Source of the DNA: Aquipseudomonas ullengensis
GTDB taxonomy: Bacteria; Pseudomonadota; Gammaproteobacteria; Pseudomonadales; Pseudomonadaceae
Length of the DNA stretch: 64,000 nt
Direction: 5' to 3'
NCBI RefSeq assembly: GCF_014174475.1
Contig: NZ_JACJUD010000006.1
Span: forward strand, 124,001 to 188,000
A program made the position numbers and the translations under genes. The notes under the pieces are model-generated. The model was not told the origin of the DNA and made no database searches. It worked only from the letters and a program-made list of their open reading frames with translations. Positions within the stretch are counted from its first letter, which is position 1. Every line of letters begins with the position of its first letter. Shown here one piece after another: positions 55,001 to 62,567 of the stretch.

Positions 55001-55207
55001 ATTGCTTTGATGAGCACTCATCTCACGGAAGCCAATCTCAATGACTACGGTCGGTTTGATGATCTTAGGGGCACAGTAGATCAAGAAAAAGCAAAGGCAT
55101 ATTTTGACGATCTTGAGGGTGTTTCACTCCCAATTTTCAAGGTCAAAATCAAGGCTGCCAAGCTTCTGAGCGACTTTCTCCTACGGGGTGTTGTTGAAGG
55201 TAGTTAG
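52073..55207 (+). CDS. hsdR: Type I R-M restriction subunit HsdR
   Basis: A 1044-residue translocase/nuclease. An N-terminal PD-(D/E)xK nuclease region has the LKK core in VIHIELKKSGVPV; SF2 helicase motifs follow: Walker A HTTGSGKTMTS, DECH in IVDECHRSTFGDM, FSGTPIH, and motif VI in QAFSRTNRL. Full length and apparently intact. The ATG at 52073 (MTNFAKESDFE) is preferred over a TTG 15 bases upstream. HsdR works only in complex with HsdM and HsdS, so the hsdM truncation probably silences restriction. Confidence 0.94.
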   Translation: MTNFAKESDFEAAVIRELRQRGWGELEVIKCPSEADLLANWKQILFENNRAKDRLNEVQLTDSEMQQVMEQIVALRTPLKLNGFINGKTVAITRDNPADTLHFGKEVSLKVYDRHEIAAGQSRYQIAQQPRYARASELQHDRRGDLLLLINGMPVIHIELKKSGVPVSQAYNQTQKYAREGVFTGLFSLVQIFVAMEPQEALYFANPGPDGKFNKDYAFHWADFNSEPINDWKSFTSSLLSIPMAHQLIGFYTVADEADGVLKVMRSYQYYAAHAISDKVAQTDWKNPNRLGGYIWHTTGSGKTMTSFKSAQLIANSRDADKVVFLLDRVELGTQTLKAYRDFAGDSNQVQATENTGVLVKTLKSTAPADTLIVTSIQKMSRITGDADGLKAHDLETMRGKRIVFIVDECHRSTFGDMLANIKASFSGAVFFGFSGTPIHKENVRKDNTTTDVFGDELHRYSIADGIRDKNVLGFDPYQVLTYRDRDLRQAVALDRAKAATVAEALADAAKKKVFNRYMKDVPMAGYRDAAGEYQRGIEDYLPNAQYERDEHHRAVLKDIADNWEVLSQAGKFHAIFATSSITEAITYYRLMKAQCPTLKITALFDPHISDEDGGSTDSAFKAAGLEEIIKDYNAAYGQKFDMGTHANFKKDLATRLAHKAPYIRVEAEPEKRLDLLIVVNQMLTGFDSKWVNTLYCDKLLDYENIIQAFSRTNRLFGPDKPFGTIRYYRKPHTMKRNVDAAVKLYSGDKPIGLFADQLPRNLERLNDCFTEISAIFSAAGITDFAKLPDDLAARAVFAKQFNRFSAILEAAKIQGFTWDQSVYEFDTEPKQSIAVVITKLQYLTLLQRYKELGAGGGGAGETIPFDIDSHITEIDTGKIDADYMNSRFAKYLKELQSGDGPSKEVTLAELHRSFTSLSQEDQKLAEIFLHDIQRGDVQIDPARTFRDYLTDYKTAAKDKEVAAIVLALGVHAAKLIALMSTHLTEANLNDYGRFDDLRGTVDQEKAKAYFDDLEGVSLPIFKVKIKAAKLLSDFLLRGVVEGS

Positions 55208-55451
55208 TAGGTTCAGAGCAAAAACCAACAAAGATACAGGGCCTGAAATTTTCCCTCTGCCATTGACCTAAGCCCGTGGTTGAGCGGCAGTTAACCAATG
55301 TATTGCGATCAGATTTCGCGCATTGACGAACAGCAGCTTTGGTCGATTTGTTCGTATAGGCCGTCTGGCGAGTTACGGAGCGGAGCAGCCGTTCGAATGT
55401 CTGCACCGCTTCTGGCCGAAAGCCGCCTATCAGGGGCACCATAGCCCCCTC

Positions 55452-55928
55452 CTACACTGTTCGGCCGCTCAACAAATTGTCGTCTTCTTGCTTGGCTGCT
55501 GAACTAAGCCGGCTCGCGTCACGGGCTCGGCTAGCCATATTTGAAGGAGTATCAGGGATCGCGTGAATTTTGAGGACACGCAGCAGCTGCAGTTGCAGCA
55601 TCTGTAGAGATCGCACTACACCTAATCGCGGATTTTTGACCAGCTTTCCGCCAGCCGCGCCCTGCATGTAACCCTCAACCTCAAGAAGCCGACTCTGCTC
55701 GCGGATTTGGGTTTCCATTTGCACGACCTTGAAGAGGTTCAGGAGATCCAAGCATCGCCAATCATCCGGGACGCGGGCTTGCGTATAGATTGCCCACAGC
55801 GTCTTTTCTTCGTCGCTAGCAAAGGCACAGCCGGTCGGCAGCGCGATGCTCTCTTGCATCATGGCAAGCAAGGCGGCTTTGCGCTGTGGAGTATCGGAGC
55901 GGTCGCGGCGCGTTGCGTGTCGGGCCAT
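55452..55928 (-). CDS. Phage terminase small subunit-like protein (P27-like)
   Basis: A 158-residue protein from the ATG at 55928, with AAGGGAG about 10 bases upstream. Sequence order, a basic N-terminus (MARHATRRDRSD), a helical middle (DDWRCLDLLNLFKVVQMETQIREQSRLLEVEGYM) and VKNPRLGVVRSLQMLQLQLLRVLKI, is the pattern of P27-family small terminase subunits (the kNP motif followed by a helical end). There is no large terminase nearby. It is the only reverse-strand gene in the island and abuts attR; a satellite could use it to redirect a helper phage's packaging. Fold-level assignment is by eye. Confidence 0.55.
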   Translation of the reverse strand: MARHATRRDRSDTPQRKAALLAMMQESIALPTGCAFASDEEKTLWAIYTQARVPDDWRCLDLLNLFKVVQMETQIREQSRLLEVEGYMQGAAGGKLVKNPRLGVVRSLQMLQLQLLRVLKIHAIPDTPSNMASRARDASRLSSAAKQEDDNLLSGRTV

Positions 55929-56218
55929 GATGGCGAACTCCCTTGCCTTGAGAGAATGCAGATGAATCCGCATCAGTCGCCATTTATTTTAGCCGAATAA
56001 CAGAACTCGACAGTTTAGTTATAGATTGTGGAAAACGATTCGCGCCGCTTCAAAGGGAATGAACAGAAGTTCTATCCCCTCCCCCCCCTGCTTAAAAAAT
56101 GAGGTCGGGGCATTTGCCTAAGGAGTGAAAGAGGTTCGTCCGCAATCAGATTGCTGCTGGCATTTGTCGGGACTGCTAGGGCAAAATCATCGCACCGGAC
56201 TGAAGAACTTTTCATTTT

Positions 56219-56240
56219 GGGGGCTTATTTGGGGGCCTCT
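56219..56240 (+). repeat. Right copy of 22-bp subterminal direct repeat
   Basis: GGGGGCTTAT, TT, GGGGGCCTCT; one mismatch from the copy at 43793-43814 and in the same orientation, 50 bases before the attR core. Confidence 0.65.
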
Positions 56241-56290
56241 GCAAAGAGAAAACCCAAAGAAACCTCTCAAAGACGGGCTTTTGGTGAGAT

Positions 56291-56309
56291 GGTTCGATTC
56301 CGTCCCTGG
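56291..56309 (+). other. attR core
   Basis: GGTTCGATTCCGTCCCTGG, identical to the 3' part of tRNA-Phe. It lacks the tRNA 5' part, so no second tRNA is formed. Confidence 0.88.
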
Positions 56310-56326
56310 CACCAAAAATACCGAAC

Positions 56327-56356
56327 AAAAGGCTCACAGCGATGTGGGCCTTTTTT
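56327..56356 (+). terminator. Rho-independent terminator right of attR
   Basis: AAAAGGCTCAC pairs with GTGGGCCTTTT (one T-G pair) around AGCGAT, followed by Ts. This was probably the original terminator of tRNA-Phe before the island inserted. Confidence 0.82.
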
Positions 56357-56387
56357 CTATGCGCCAAAAATACGCAAGGAAGCGTTG

Positions 56388-57407
56388 ATGCCCCTCTCCC
56401 GCCGCGCGCTATTGCTATCGCTCCTGACCCTTATCGTCCTCTGCGGCGGCGCACTGCTTTGGCGCTTCGTCCTGTTCCCGCCGATCCACCCCGAATTTGC
56501 CCAGACTCTGTTCAAGCAGCGCTTTGCCGGCGAAGATCGCGCCATGTCGATGCGCTTTCACCAGGCCAGCAAGCGCTTGCTGATTGGCATGGAGTCCGGT
56601 GCGGTGCATATCTGGGATGCCACCCAGCGCGAACCCCACCGCAGCCTGCAAGCTCATCAGTACCGCGTCGAACACCTGCAGTTCAGTCACGACGGCGACA
56701 GCTTTTTCAGCAACTCGGGCTTCGAGGACGTTACTCGCCTATGGGAGAGCGACAGCGGCAAGCTGCTGGCAACCATCGCCAATGCACGCGGCCCCGCCGC
56801 CCAGGGCCCGGAAGAGGACCTTTACCTGCTCGGCAGCGACGACGGCTTCCTGCTGTACAGCCTGGAACAACGCCGCGTACTGACAGGCAGAGAGTCCAGC
56901 GGCAGCACCACAGCCCTGGCAGCCAGCCCGGATACCGGCATGGTCGCCGTCGGCACCGCGTCCGGCAGCATCCAGCTGTGGCAGTTTTCCAAGAGAGAGG
57001 ATCTGATCCCGCTGCACCTGCTCGGCGAGATCAAGCCCTACGAGCCGGGCACCTGGATCCTCGCCCTCGGCTTCAGCCAAGACGGTCAGCACCTGATCAG
57101 CGCCAACCGCAAAGGCGTGGTGACCGAATGGAACGTCCCGGACCTGAGCAAGCACCGCGACCTCCCCAGCACCCTGAAATGGGCGCACCAGGCCACCTTC
57201 GCCGACGGCATGCCCTGGCTGAGCCTGGCCGGCACCCTGGACCCACGCGGGACCAAGGAACCCAAGGTCGAACTGATCAACCTGGAAAAAGGCGAAGCAC
57301 TGCGCTTCAAGGCACGCAGCAACTATTCAGTCGCCGAAATGATAGAGCCCCTGTCGATGGGCTTCATTGCCCATGGCCGCCGCATCACTGGGGCGACGCT
57401 CGACTGA
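56388..57407 (+). CDS. Membrane-anchored WD40-like beta-propeller protein
   Basis: A 339-residue protein starting at the ATG at 56388 with AAGGA upstream; longer frames upstream run through attR and are not coding. A membrane helix at residues 7-28 (LLLSLLTLIVLCGGALLWRFVLF) anchors it, and the rest contains WD40-like blades: SGAVHIWDATQREPHRSLQAHQY, GFEDVTRLWESDSGKLLATI, SGSIQLWQFSKRED, KGVVTEWNVPDLSKHRDL. Probably periplasmic, likely a protein-interaction scaffold; no specific function is recognised. Confidence 0.75.
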   Translation: MPLSRRALLLSLLTLIVLCGGALLWRFVLFPPIHPEFAQTLFKQRFAGEDRAMSMRFHQASKRLLIGMESGAVHIWDATQREPHRSLQAHQYRVEHLQFSHDGDSFFSNSGFEDVTRLWESDSGKLLATIANARGPAAQGPEEDLYLLGSDDGFLLYSLEQRRVLTGRESSGSTTALAASPDTGMVAVGTASGSIQLWQFSKREDLIPLHLLGEIKPYEPGTWILALGFSQDGQHLISANRKGVVTEWNVPDLSKHRDLPSTLKWAHQATFADGMPWLSLAGTLDPRGTKEPKVELINLEKGEALRFKARSNYSVAEMIEPLSMGFIAHGRRITGATLD

Positions 57408-57683
57408 GCGGTACTGCTTCACCCACCACACCCGCTCCAGTACACTGCGCGCCCGCAGAAACCAGTTCCTGCCCACGCCGCAATATCCGCAGAAAAACCG
57501 CCAAATTCGGCGATTTTTTGTTTGAGCGCGACAAGCAACTGCATCCATGCGACACCTGCCAGCCTGCGCGCACTACTGCCCGAGCGGGCAGCTTGGCGTG
57601 GCCGCGAGCGCTATGCTAGGTTGGCGCCACGCCAGGATGGCGGACTGCAGCCGGAGCGCATCCGAACCCAATGAGGACCCCCC

Positions 57684-58457
57684 ATGGCCGAGGCAACGCC
57701 TGCGCTGGAAATCCGTAACCTGCACAAACGCTACGGCGACCTTGAAGTGCTCAAGGGCATTTCCCTGACCGCGCGCGACGGCGACGTGATCTCCATCCTC
57801 GGCTCGTCCGGTTCGGGCAAATCGACCTTCCTGCGCTGCATCAACCTGCTGGAAAACCCGCACCAGGGGCAAATCCTCGTCGCCGGCGAAGAACTCAAGC
57901 TCAAGGCCGCGAAGAATGGCGACCTGGTCGCCAGCGACAACAAGCAGATCAATCGCCTGCGCAGCGAGATCGGCTTCGTCTTCCAAAATTTCAACCTGTG
58001 GCCGCACATGAGCGTGCTCGACAACATCATCGAGGCGCCGCGCCGCGTGCTGGGCCAGAGCAAGGCCGAGGCCACGGAGATTGCCGAAGCGCTGCTGGCC
58101 AAAGTCGGCATCGGCGACAAGCGCCACGCCTATCCCAACCAGCTTTCCGGTGGCCAGCAGCAACGCGCGGCCATCGCTCGCACCCTGGCCATGCAGCCGA
58201 AAGTGATCCTGTTCGATGAGCCAACTTCGGCGCTCGACCCGGAAATGGTACAGGAAGTGCTTAATGTCATTCGCGCGCTCGCCGATGAGGGTCGCACCAT
58301 GCTGTTGGTGACCCACGAAATGAATTTCGCCCGGCAAGTCTCCAGCGAAGTGGTTTTCCTCCACCAGGGGCTGGTCGAGGAGCAAGGATCGCCAGAGCAG
58401 GTGTTTGACAACCCGCTATCGGCGCGCTGTAAACAATTCATGTCCAGCAATCGCTAA
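57684..58457 (+). CDS. Polar amino acid ABC transporter ATPase
   Basis: A 257-residue HisP/ArtP/AotP-type ATPase: Walker A LGSSGSGKSTFLRCINLLE, Q-loop VFQNFNLWPHMSVLDN, signature LSGGQQQRAAIARTL, Walker B VILFDEPTSALDPE and switch VTHEMNFAR. GAGGA precedes the ATG. First gene of a four-gene transporter (ATPase, binding protein, two permeases); relatives import basic amino acids such as arginine, lysine or histidine. Confidence 0.93.
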   Translation: MAEATPALEIRNLHKRYGDLEVLKGISLTARDGDVISILGSSGSGKSTFLRCINLLENPHQGQILVAGEELKLKAAKNGDLVASDNKQINRLRSEIGFVFQNFNLWPHMSVLDNIIEAPRRVLGQSKAEATEIAEALLAKVGIGDKRHAYPNQLSGGQQQRAAIARTLAMQPKVILFDEPTSALDPEMVQEVLNVIRALADEGRTMLLVTHEMNFARQVSSEVVFLHQGLVEEQGSPEQVFDNPLSARCKQFMSSNR

Positions 58458-58471
58458 CGGAGCAATAACGC

Positions 58472-59224
58472 ATGCACAACTATAAGAAGATCCTGCTGGC
58501 CGCTGTCGCCACTCTGGCATTCGGGACCAGCGCAGTCGCTGCAGACAAACTGAAGATCGGTACCGAAGGCGCCTACCCGCCCTTCAACCTGATCGACGCC
58601 AGTGGCAAAGTCGGTGGCTTCGACGTGGAAGTGGCCCAGGCCCTGTGCGCCAAGATGGGCGCCGAGTGCGAAGTGGTCACCTCCGACTGGGACGGCATCA
58701 TCCCGGCTCTGAACGCGAAGAAGTTCGACTTCCTCGCCGCCTCCATGTCGATCACCGAAGAGCGTAAGCAGGCCGTCGATTTCACCGACGCCTACTACAC
58801 CAACAAGCTGCAGTTCATCGCGCCGAAAAGCTCTGACTTCAAGGCCGAAAAAGCCAGCCTGAAAGGCAAGGTGATTGGTGCCCAGCGCGCCACCATCGCC
58901 GGCACCTGGCTGGAAGACAACATGGCCGACACCGTCGAGATCAAACTCTACGACACCCAGGAAAACGCCTACCTCGACCTGGCTTCCGGCCGCCTCGATG
59001 GCGTACTGGCGGACAAGTTCGTCAACTGGGAATGGCTGAAGAGCGACGCCGGCAAGGACTTCGAGTTCAAAGGCGAGCCGGTCTTCGACAACGACAAGAT
59101 CGCCATTGCCGTGCGCAAGGGTGACCCACTGCGCGAGAAGCTGAACACTGCCCTGAAGGCCATCGTCGCGGACGGTACCTACAAGCAGATCAACGACAAG
59201 TACTTCCCGTTCAGCATCTATTGA
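58472..59224 (+). CDS. Periplasmic amino acid binding protein (family 3)
   Basis: A 250-residue binding protein with signal peptide (MHNYKKILLAAVATLAFGTS, AVA-A) and family 3 signature GGFDVEVAQALCAKMGAECE; KIGTEGAYPPFNLIDASGKVGGFDVE and ASMSITEERKQAVDFTDAYY are typical of HisJ/ArgT/AotJ-type proteins. It delivers the ligand to the permeases encoded next. GGAG lies upstream, 14 bases after the ATPase gene. Confidence 0.94.
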   Translation: MHNYKKILLAAVATLAFGTSAVAADKLKIGTEGAYPPFNLIDASGKVGGFDVEVAQALCAKMGAECEVVTSDWDGIIPALNAKKFDFLAASMSITEERKQAVDFTDAYYTNKLQFIAPKSSDFKAEKASLKGKVIGAQRATIAGTWLEDNMADTVEIKLYDTQENAYLDLASGRLDGVLADKFVNWEWLKSDAGKDFEFKGEPVFDNDKIAIAVRKGDPLREKLNTALKAIVADGTYKQINDKYFPFSIY

Positions 59225-59232
59225 TGCCGCCT

Positions 59233-59258
59233 GACCGCCGCCCCACCGGGCGGCGGTC
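59233..59258 (+). other. Strong hairpin between binding-protein and permease genes
   Basis: GACCGCCGCCC pairs perfectly over 11 bp with GGGCGGCGGTC around CACC, with no T-run after it. Such hairpins after binding-protein genes protect the upstream mRNA and lower permease expression, matching the need for excess binding protein. Confidence 0.75.
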
Positions 59259-59279
59259 GTCCCTCGCAGTAGCTCTCAG

Positions 59280-59975
59280 ATGATTTTCGACCTTCACGGA
59301 TTCGGCCCGGCCCTGTTCGCCGGCGCGCTGATGACCATCCAGTTGGCGCTTTGCGCGCTGGCCCTGGGCCTCGTGCTCGGCCTGCTCGGCGCCTTGGCCA
59401 AGACTTCGTCGCACAAGCCCCTGCAATGGCTTGGCGGCAGCTATTCGACCATCGTCCGCGGCGTACCCGAACTGCTCTGGGTACTGCTGATCTATTTCGG
59501 CACGGTCAGCCTGATGCGCAGCATCGGCGAGTTTTTCGGCAAACCCGACCTCGAACTGAACGCCTTCGCCGCCGGCACCATAGCCCTCGGCCTGTGCTTC
59601 GGCTCCTACGCCACGGAAGTGTTCCGCGGCGCCATCCTGGCCATCCCCAAGGGCCATCGCGAAGCCGGCATGGCCCTCGGCCTGTCCAAATCGCGCGTGC
59701 TCTGGCGCCTGATCCTGCCGCAGATGTGGCGCATCGCCCTGCCCGGCCTGGGCAACCTGTTCATGATCCTGATGAAGGACACCGCCCTGGTCTCGGTCAT
59801 CGGCCTGGAAGAAATCATGCGCCGCGCGCAGATCGCCGTGACCGCCAGCAAGGAACCTTTCACCTTCTTCATGGCCGCCGCCTGCATTTACCTCGGCCTG
59901 ACCGTTCTCGCCATGATCGGCATGCATTTCCTTGAGAAGCGCGCCAGCCGCGGCTTCGTCCGGAGCAGCTCATGA
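59280..59975 (+). CDS. Amino acid ABC transporter permease 1 (HisQ-like)
   Basis: A 231-residue inner-membrane permease with about five helices and the EAA loop EAGMALGLSKSRVLWRLILPQ that docks to the ATPase. The next permease starts within its stop region (ATGA overlap), so the two are translated together and form the heterodimeric channel. Confidence 0.93.
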   Translation: MIFDLHGFGPALFAGALMTIQLALCALALGLVLGLLGALAKTSSHKPLQWLGGSYSTIVRGVPELLWVLLIYFGTVSLMRSIGEFFGKPDLELNAFAAGTIALGLCFGSYATEVFRGAILAIPKGHREAGMALGLSKSRVLWRLILPQMWRIALPGLGNLFMILMKDTALVSVIGLEEIMRRAQIAVTASKEPFTFFMAAACIYLGLTVLAMIGMHFLEKRASRGFVRSSS

Positions 59976-60727
59976 ACTGGGAAGTCATCATCAAATACCT
60001 GCCCAAGCTGCTCGAAGGTGCCTGGCTGACCCTCGAACTGGTGAGCATTGCGGTGATCGCCGGCTTGATCCTCGCCCTGCCCATGGGCATCGCCCGCGCC
60101 TCGCGCCACTGGTACGTGCGCGCCATGCCTTATGGCTACATTTTCTTCTTCCGCGGCACGCCGCTGCTGGTGCAGCTGTTCCTGCTCTATTACGGGCTGT
60201 CGCAGTTCGACTCCGTCCGTAGCAGTGCACTGTGGACCGGCACGCTGCTCAGCCACACCTTCGCCCTGGGCGACTGGAGCTGGGATTTCAGCCTGCGCAT
60301 CAAGGGGCTGCGTGATCCGTTCGTCTGCGCCGTGGTCACCATGACCCTGCACACCGCCGCCTACATCGCCGAGATCATCCGTGGCGCCATCCAGGCCGTA
60401 CCACCCGGCGAGATCGAGGCAGCCCGCGCACTGGGCATGTCGCGCGCCCAGGCAATGACCTACATCATCCTGCCGCGCGCCGCACGCATCGGCCTGCCGG
60501 CCTACAGCAACGAAGTGATCCTGATGCTCAAGGCCAGCGCCCTGGCCAGCACCGTGACCTTGCTCGAGCTGACCGGCATGTCGCGCACGATCATCGCCCG
60601 CACCTACCTGCCGGTGGAGATCTTCTTCGCAGCTGGGATGTTCTACCTGGTCATCGCCTTCGTTCTGGTGCGCGGCTTCCGCCTGCTGGAGCGCAAGCTG
60701 CGCGTCGACGCCTGCCAGGGCCGCTAA
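59972..60727 (+). CDS. Amino acid ABC transporter permease 2 (HisM-like)
   Basis: A 251-residue permease with about five helices, FFRGTPLLVQLFLLYYGL near the middle and EAA loop EAARALGMSRAQAMTYIILP. It contains the longer periplasmic insertion typical of HisM/AotM. Last gene of the transporter operon. Confidence 0.93.
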   Translation: MNWEVIIKYLPKLLEGAWLTLELVSIAVIAGLILALPMGIARASRHWYVRAMPYGYIFFFRGTPLLVQLFLLYYGLSQFDSVRSSALWTGTLLSHTFALGDWSWDFSLRIKGLRDPFVCAVVTMTLHTAAYIAEIIRGAIQAVPPGEIEAARALGMSRAQAMTYIILPRAARIGLPAYSNEVILMLKASALASTVTLLELTGMSRTIIARTYLPVEIFFAAGMFYLVIAFVLVRGFRLLERKLRVDACQGR

Positions 60728-60775
60728 CCGGCCTCTCCCACGCGGGGAGAACGCTGGAGCGGCGCACCTACCACG

Positions 60776-61981
60776 ATGATCCTCACCGGCCCCGACCTGC
60801 TGACCCGCTTCCTGGCCCTGGACGACTTCCTTGTCGCCCACCAGGCGCTGTGGCGCCCGACACCCTTCACCCAACTGCGCCTGGCCTGGGAACAGGATCA
60901 CCCCGAACTGGCGCAGTGGTTGCGCGCACGCAGCCTGGAGCAGGCCGAAAGCAGCCACAACCAGCCCCACCTGCTGGATGCGCCAGCCCCCTTCCCTCAG
61001 CTGGCCGCCACCGCGCAGGCCCTGAGTGAGCTAGGCGAGCTTCCAGCGCACGCCCTCGGCCCGCTCTCCCATCGCCTGAACGTCGACGTACCCGGACGCA
61101 AATGGCAGCAGATCGAAGCCTTCGCCAGTCGCCTGCAATTTCGCCACGCGCCCACCCACTGGCTCGACTGGTGCGCCGGTAAAGGCCACCTCGGCCGCCT
61201 GCTCGCCCGCGACGGAAGCCCACTCACCTGCCTGGAATATGACCCGCTGCTGGTCGAGGCCGGACAACAGCTCAGCGATCGCCTGCAGCTCACCGCCCGG
61301 CATCTGCAGCAGGACGTACTGGCCGCCAATGCGCCTGAGCGACTGACCGCCGAGCACACGCCAATCGCCCTGCATGCCTGCGGCGAGCTGCATGTGCGCC
61401 TGCTGCAACTCGCCAGCGCTAAGGGCTGCCGGCAACTGGCTGTCGCCCCCTGCTGCTACAACCGCATCACTGGCACGCAGTACCAGCCACTCTCGGAAGC
61501 GGCTGCGAAATCGACGCTGCACCTGTCCCTGGACGACCTGCGCCTGCCGCTGCGTGAAACCGTCACCGCAGGGCAACGGCAACGCCTGCAGCGCGATCAG
61601 TCCATGGCGCGGCGCCTGGCATTCGACCTACTGCAACGTGAACAACGCGGCAGCGACGACTACTTGCCAACCCCTTCCCTGCCAGTCAGCTGGCTGGCCA
61701 AGGACTTCGCCAGCTACTGCCGAGAATTAGCCGCACTCAAGGACGTGCCGCTACCTGCCACCATCGACTGGAACAGCCTGGAAGCTGCCGGCTGGCGGCG
61801 CCTGGCCGAAGTGCGCAACCTGGAACTGCTGCGCAACCTGTTCCGCCGCCCCCTGGAGCTGTGGCTGCTGCTCGACCGCGCGCTCTACCTCGAAGCCCAG
61901 GGCTACCAGGTACACCTTGGCACCTTCTGCGCCCATCACCTCACCCCACGCAACCTGCTGCTCTTGGCCGAGCGGCCTTGA
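60776..61981 (+). CDS. SAM-dependent methyltransferase (Methyltransf_32-like)
   Basis: A 401-residue cytosolic protein. The AdoMet-binding motif is LDWCAGKGHLGRLLARDG, followed by the acidic LEYDPLLVEAGQQLSDRL and later ALHACGELHVRLLQLAS and VAPCCYNRI, the pattern of the Methyltransf_32 (GSTCD/METTL25-like) group. The LHACGEL plus CCYN motifs suggest RNA or protein substrates, but none is known to me. It follows the transporter operon by 48 bases and may be co-transcribed. Confidence 0.75.
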   Translation: MILTGPDLLTRFLALDDFLVAHQALWRPTPFTQLRLAWEQDHPELAQWLRARSLEQAESSHNQPHLLDAPAPFPQLAATAQALSELGELPAHALGPLSHRLNVDVPGRKWQQIEAFASRLQFRHAPTHWLDWCAGKGHLGRLLARDGSPLTCLEYDPLLVEAGQQLSDRLQLTARHLQQDVLAANAPERLTAEHTPIALHACGELHVRLLQLASAKGCRQLAVAPCCYNRITGTQYQPLSEAAAKSTLHLSLDDLRLPLRETVTAGQRQRLQRDQSMARRLAFDLLQREQRGSDDYLPTPSLPVSWLAKDFASYCRELAALKDVPLPATIDWNSLEAAGWRRLAEVRNLELLRNLFRRPLELWLLLDRALYLEAQGYQVHLGTFCAHHLTPRNLLLLAERP

Positions 61982-61988
61982 GCAGAGA

Positions 61989-62007
61989 ATCCACAGAAGC
62001 TGTGGAT
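61989..62007. promoter_or_regulatory. Inverted repeat containing a consensus DnaA box
   Basis: ATCCACAG-AAG-CTGTGGAT, with TGTGGATAA at 62001-62009 matching the DnaA 9-mer (reverse of TTATCCACA). No cluster of further boxes was seen and the region up to tRNA-Thr (292 bases, AT-rich near 62080-62115) holds no gene. It may be a regulatory site or a chance match in a hairpin after the methyltransferase gene. Confidence 0.35.
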
Positions 62008-62235
62008 AACTCTGTGAACAGTTTATGGAGAAAGCGCCCCAGAGCGCGCCACACCAGCCTTTACGCCGGTTGTTGGCTTTTTGATCAGTAAAAAATATCT
62101 AACAAAAACAGTCAGTTGAAAACAACCGCGAGCCAACGCACAAAATCCGTGCAGGCCCGCACCAAGCGCCTTCGCATTGTGCATAAGCAAATCGCCACTG
62201 ATACCCAGAGCCCGTTTCTTCTACTCCGCAAAGGG

Positions 62236-62263
62236 TTTACTCCGGCTCGCCAATGGCTATAAT
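62236..62263 (+). promoter_or_regulatory. Promoter of tRNA-Thr
   Basis: TATAAT at 62258-62263 is a consensus -10 element; TTTACT at 62236-62241 is a plausible -35 with 16-base spacing. A GC-rich discriminator (GGCGGCC) follows, as for tRNA-Phe. Confidence 0.72.
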
Positions 62264-62273
62264 GGCGGCCCTT

Positions 62274-62349
<76 letters not shown>

Positions 62350-62355
62350 CAACAT

Positions 62356-62383
62356 AAAAAGCCCACTTAACGGTGGGCTTTTT
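62356..62383 (+). terminator. Rho-independent terminator after tRNA-Thr
   Basis: AAAAAGCCCAC pairs with GTGGGCTTTTT around TTAACG, 6 bases after the tRNA. Confidence 0.9.
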
Positions 62384-62567
62384 GCATATACGTAGCGCTT
62401 CTGTTCAATCGATCAGGAATACGCTTAAATTGTGTCCCGCATCACACAATGCACCAACATGCGCAGCCAGGACGCACTCCGTCGCAGCGATTAACTGAAC
62501 GCACTATTTTCAAGCGATAATTCTGCGTTAGTGATCACGCCACCAAGCGAGCCGTTAAGGACGATAG

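Larger units (their letters stand above)
43655..56309. mobile_element. tRNA-Phe-integrated island, phage-satellite-like, with type I R-M cargo
   Basis: A 12.65-kb insertion between tRNA-Phe and its former downstream sequence, bounded by a 19-bp direct repeat of the tRNA 3' end. Order: integrase, DUF3631-like fragment, AlpA, primase-zinc-ribbon/AAA replication protein, two small ORFs, hsdM (5'-truncated), hsdS, hsdR, and a reverse-strand TerS-like gene. Integrase-AlpA-replication gene order with a small-terminase-like gene and no capsid, tail or large-terminase genes resembles phage satellites (P4-like or PICI-like). Codon usage of the integrase-rep part is visibly less GC-rich than flanking core genes. 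The exact class is inference. Confidence 0.85.
55929..56387. other. Island right end and attR region
   Basis: 459 bases without a defensible gene. Contents: promoter side of the TerS-like gene, a C-rich tract near 56085, the right 22-bp subterminal repeat (56219-56240), the attR core (56291-56309), and the terminator at 56327-56356. Right of attR the sequence CACCA follows after a single-base deletion relative to the tRNA end (CCTGGCACCA versus CCTGGGCACCA). Confidence 0.7.

Noticed and set aside
55149..55442. Minus-strand frame of 97 codons after hsdR
   Set aside because: Overlaps the hsdR end, has no SD sequence and no recognisable features; treated as intergenic.
56151..56387. Upstream extension of the WD40-like gene through attR
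   Set aside because: It reads through the att core and a terminator; the ATG at 56388 has an SD sequence followed by a proper membrane anchor.
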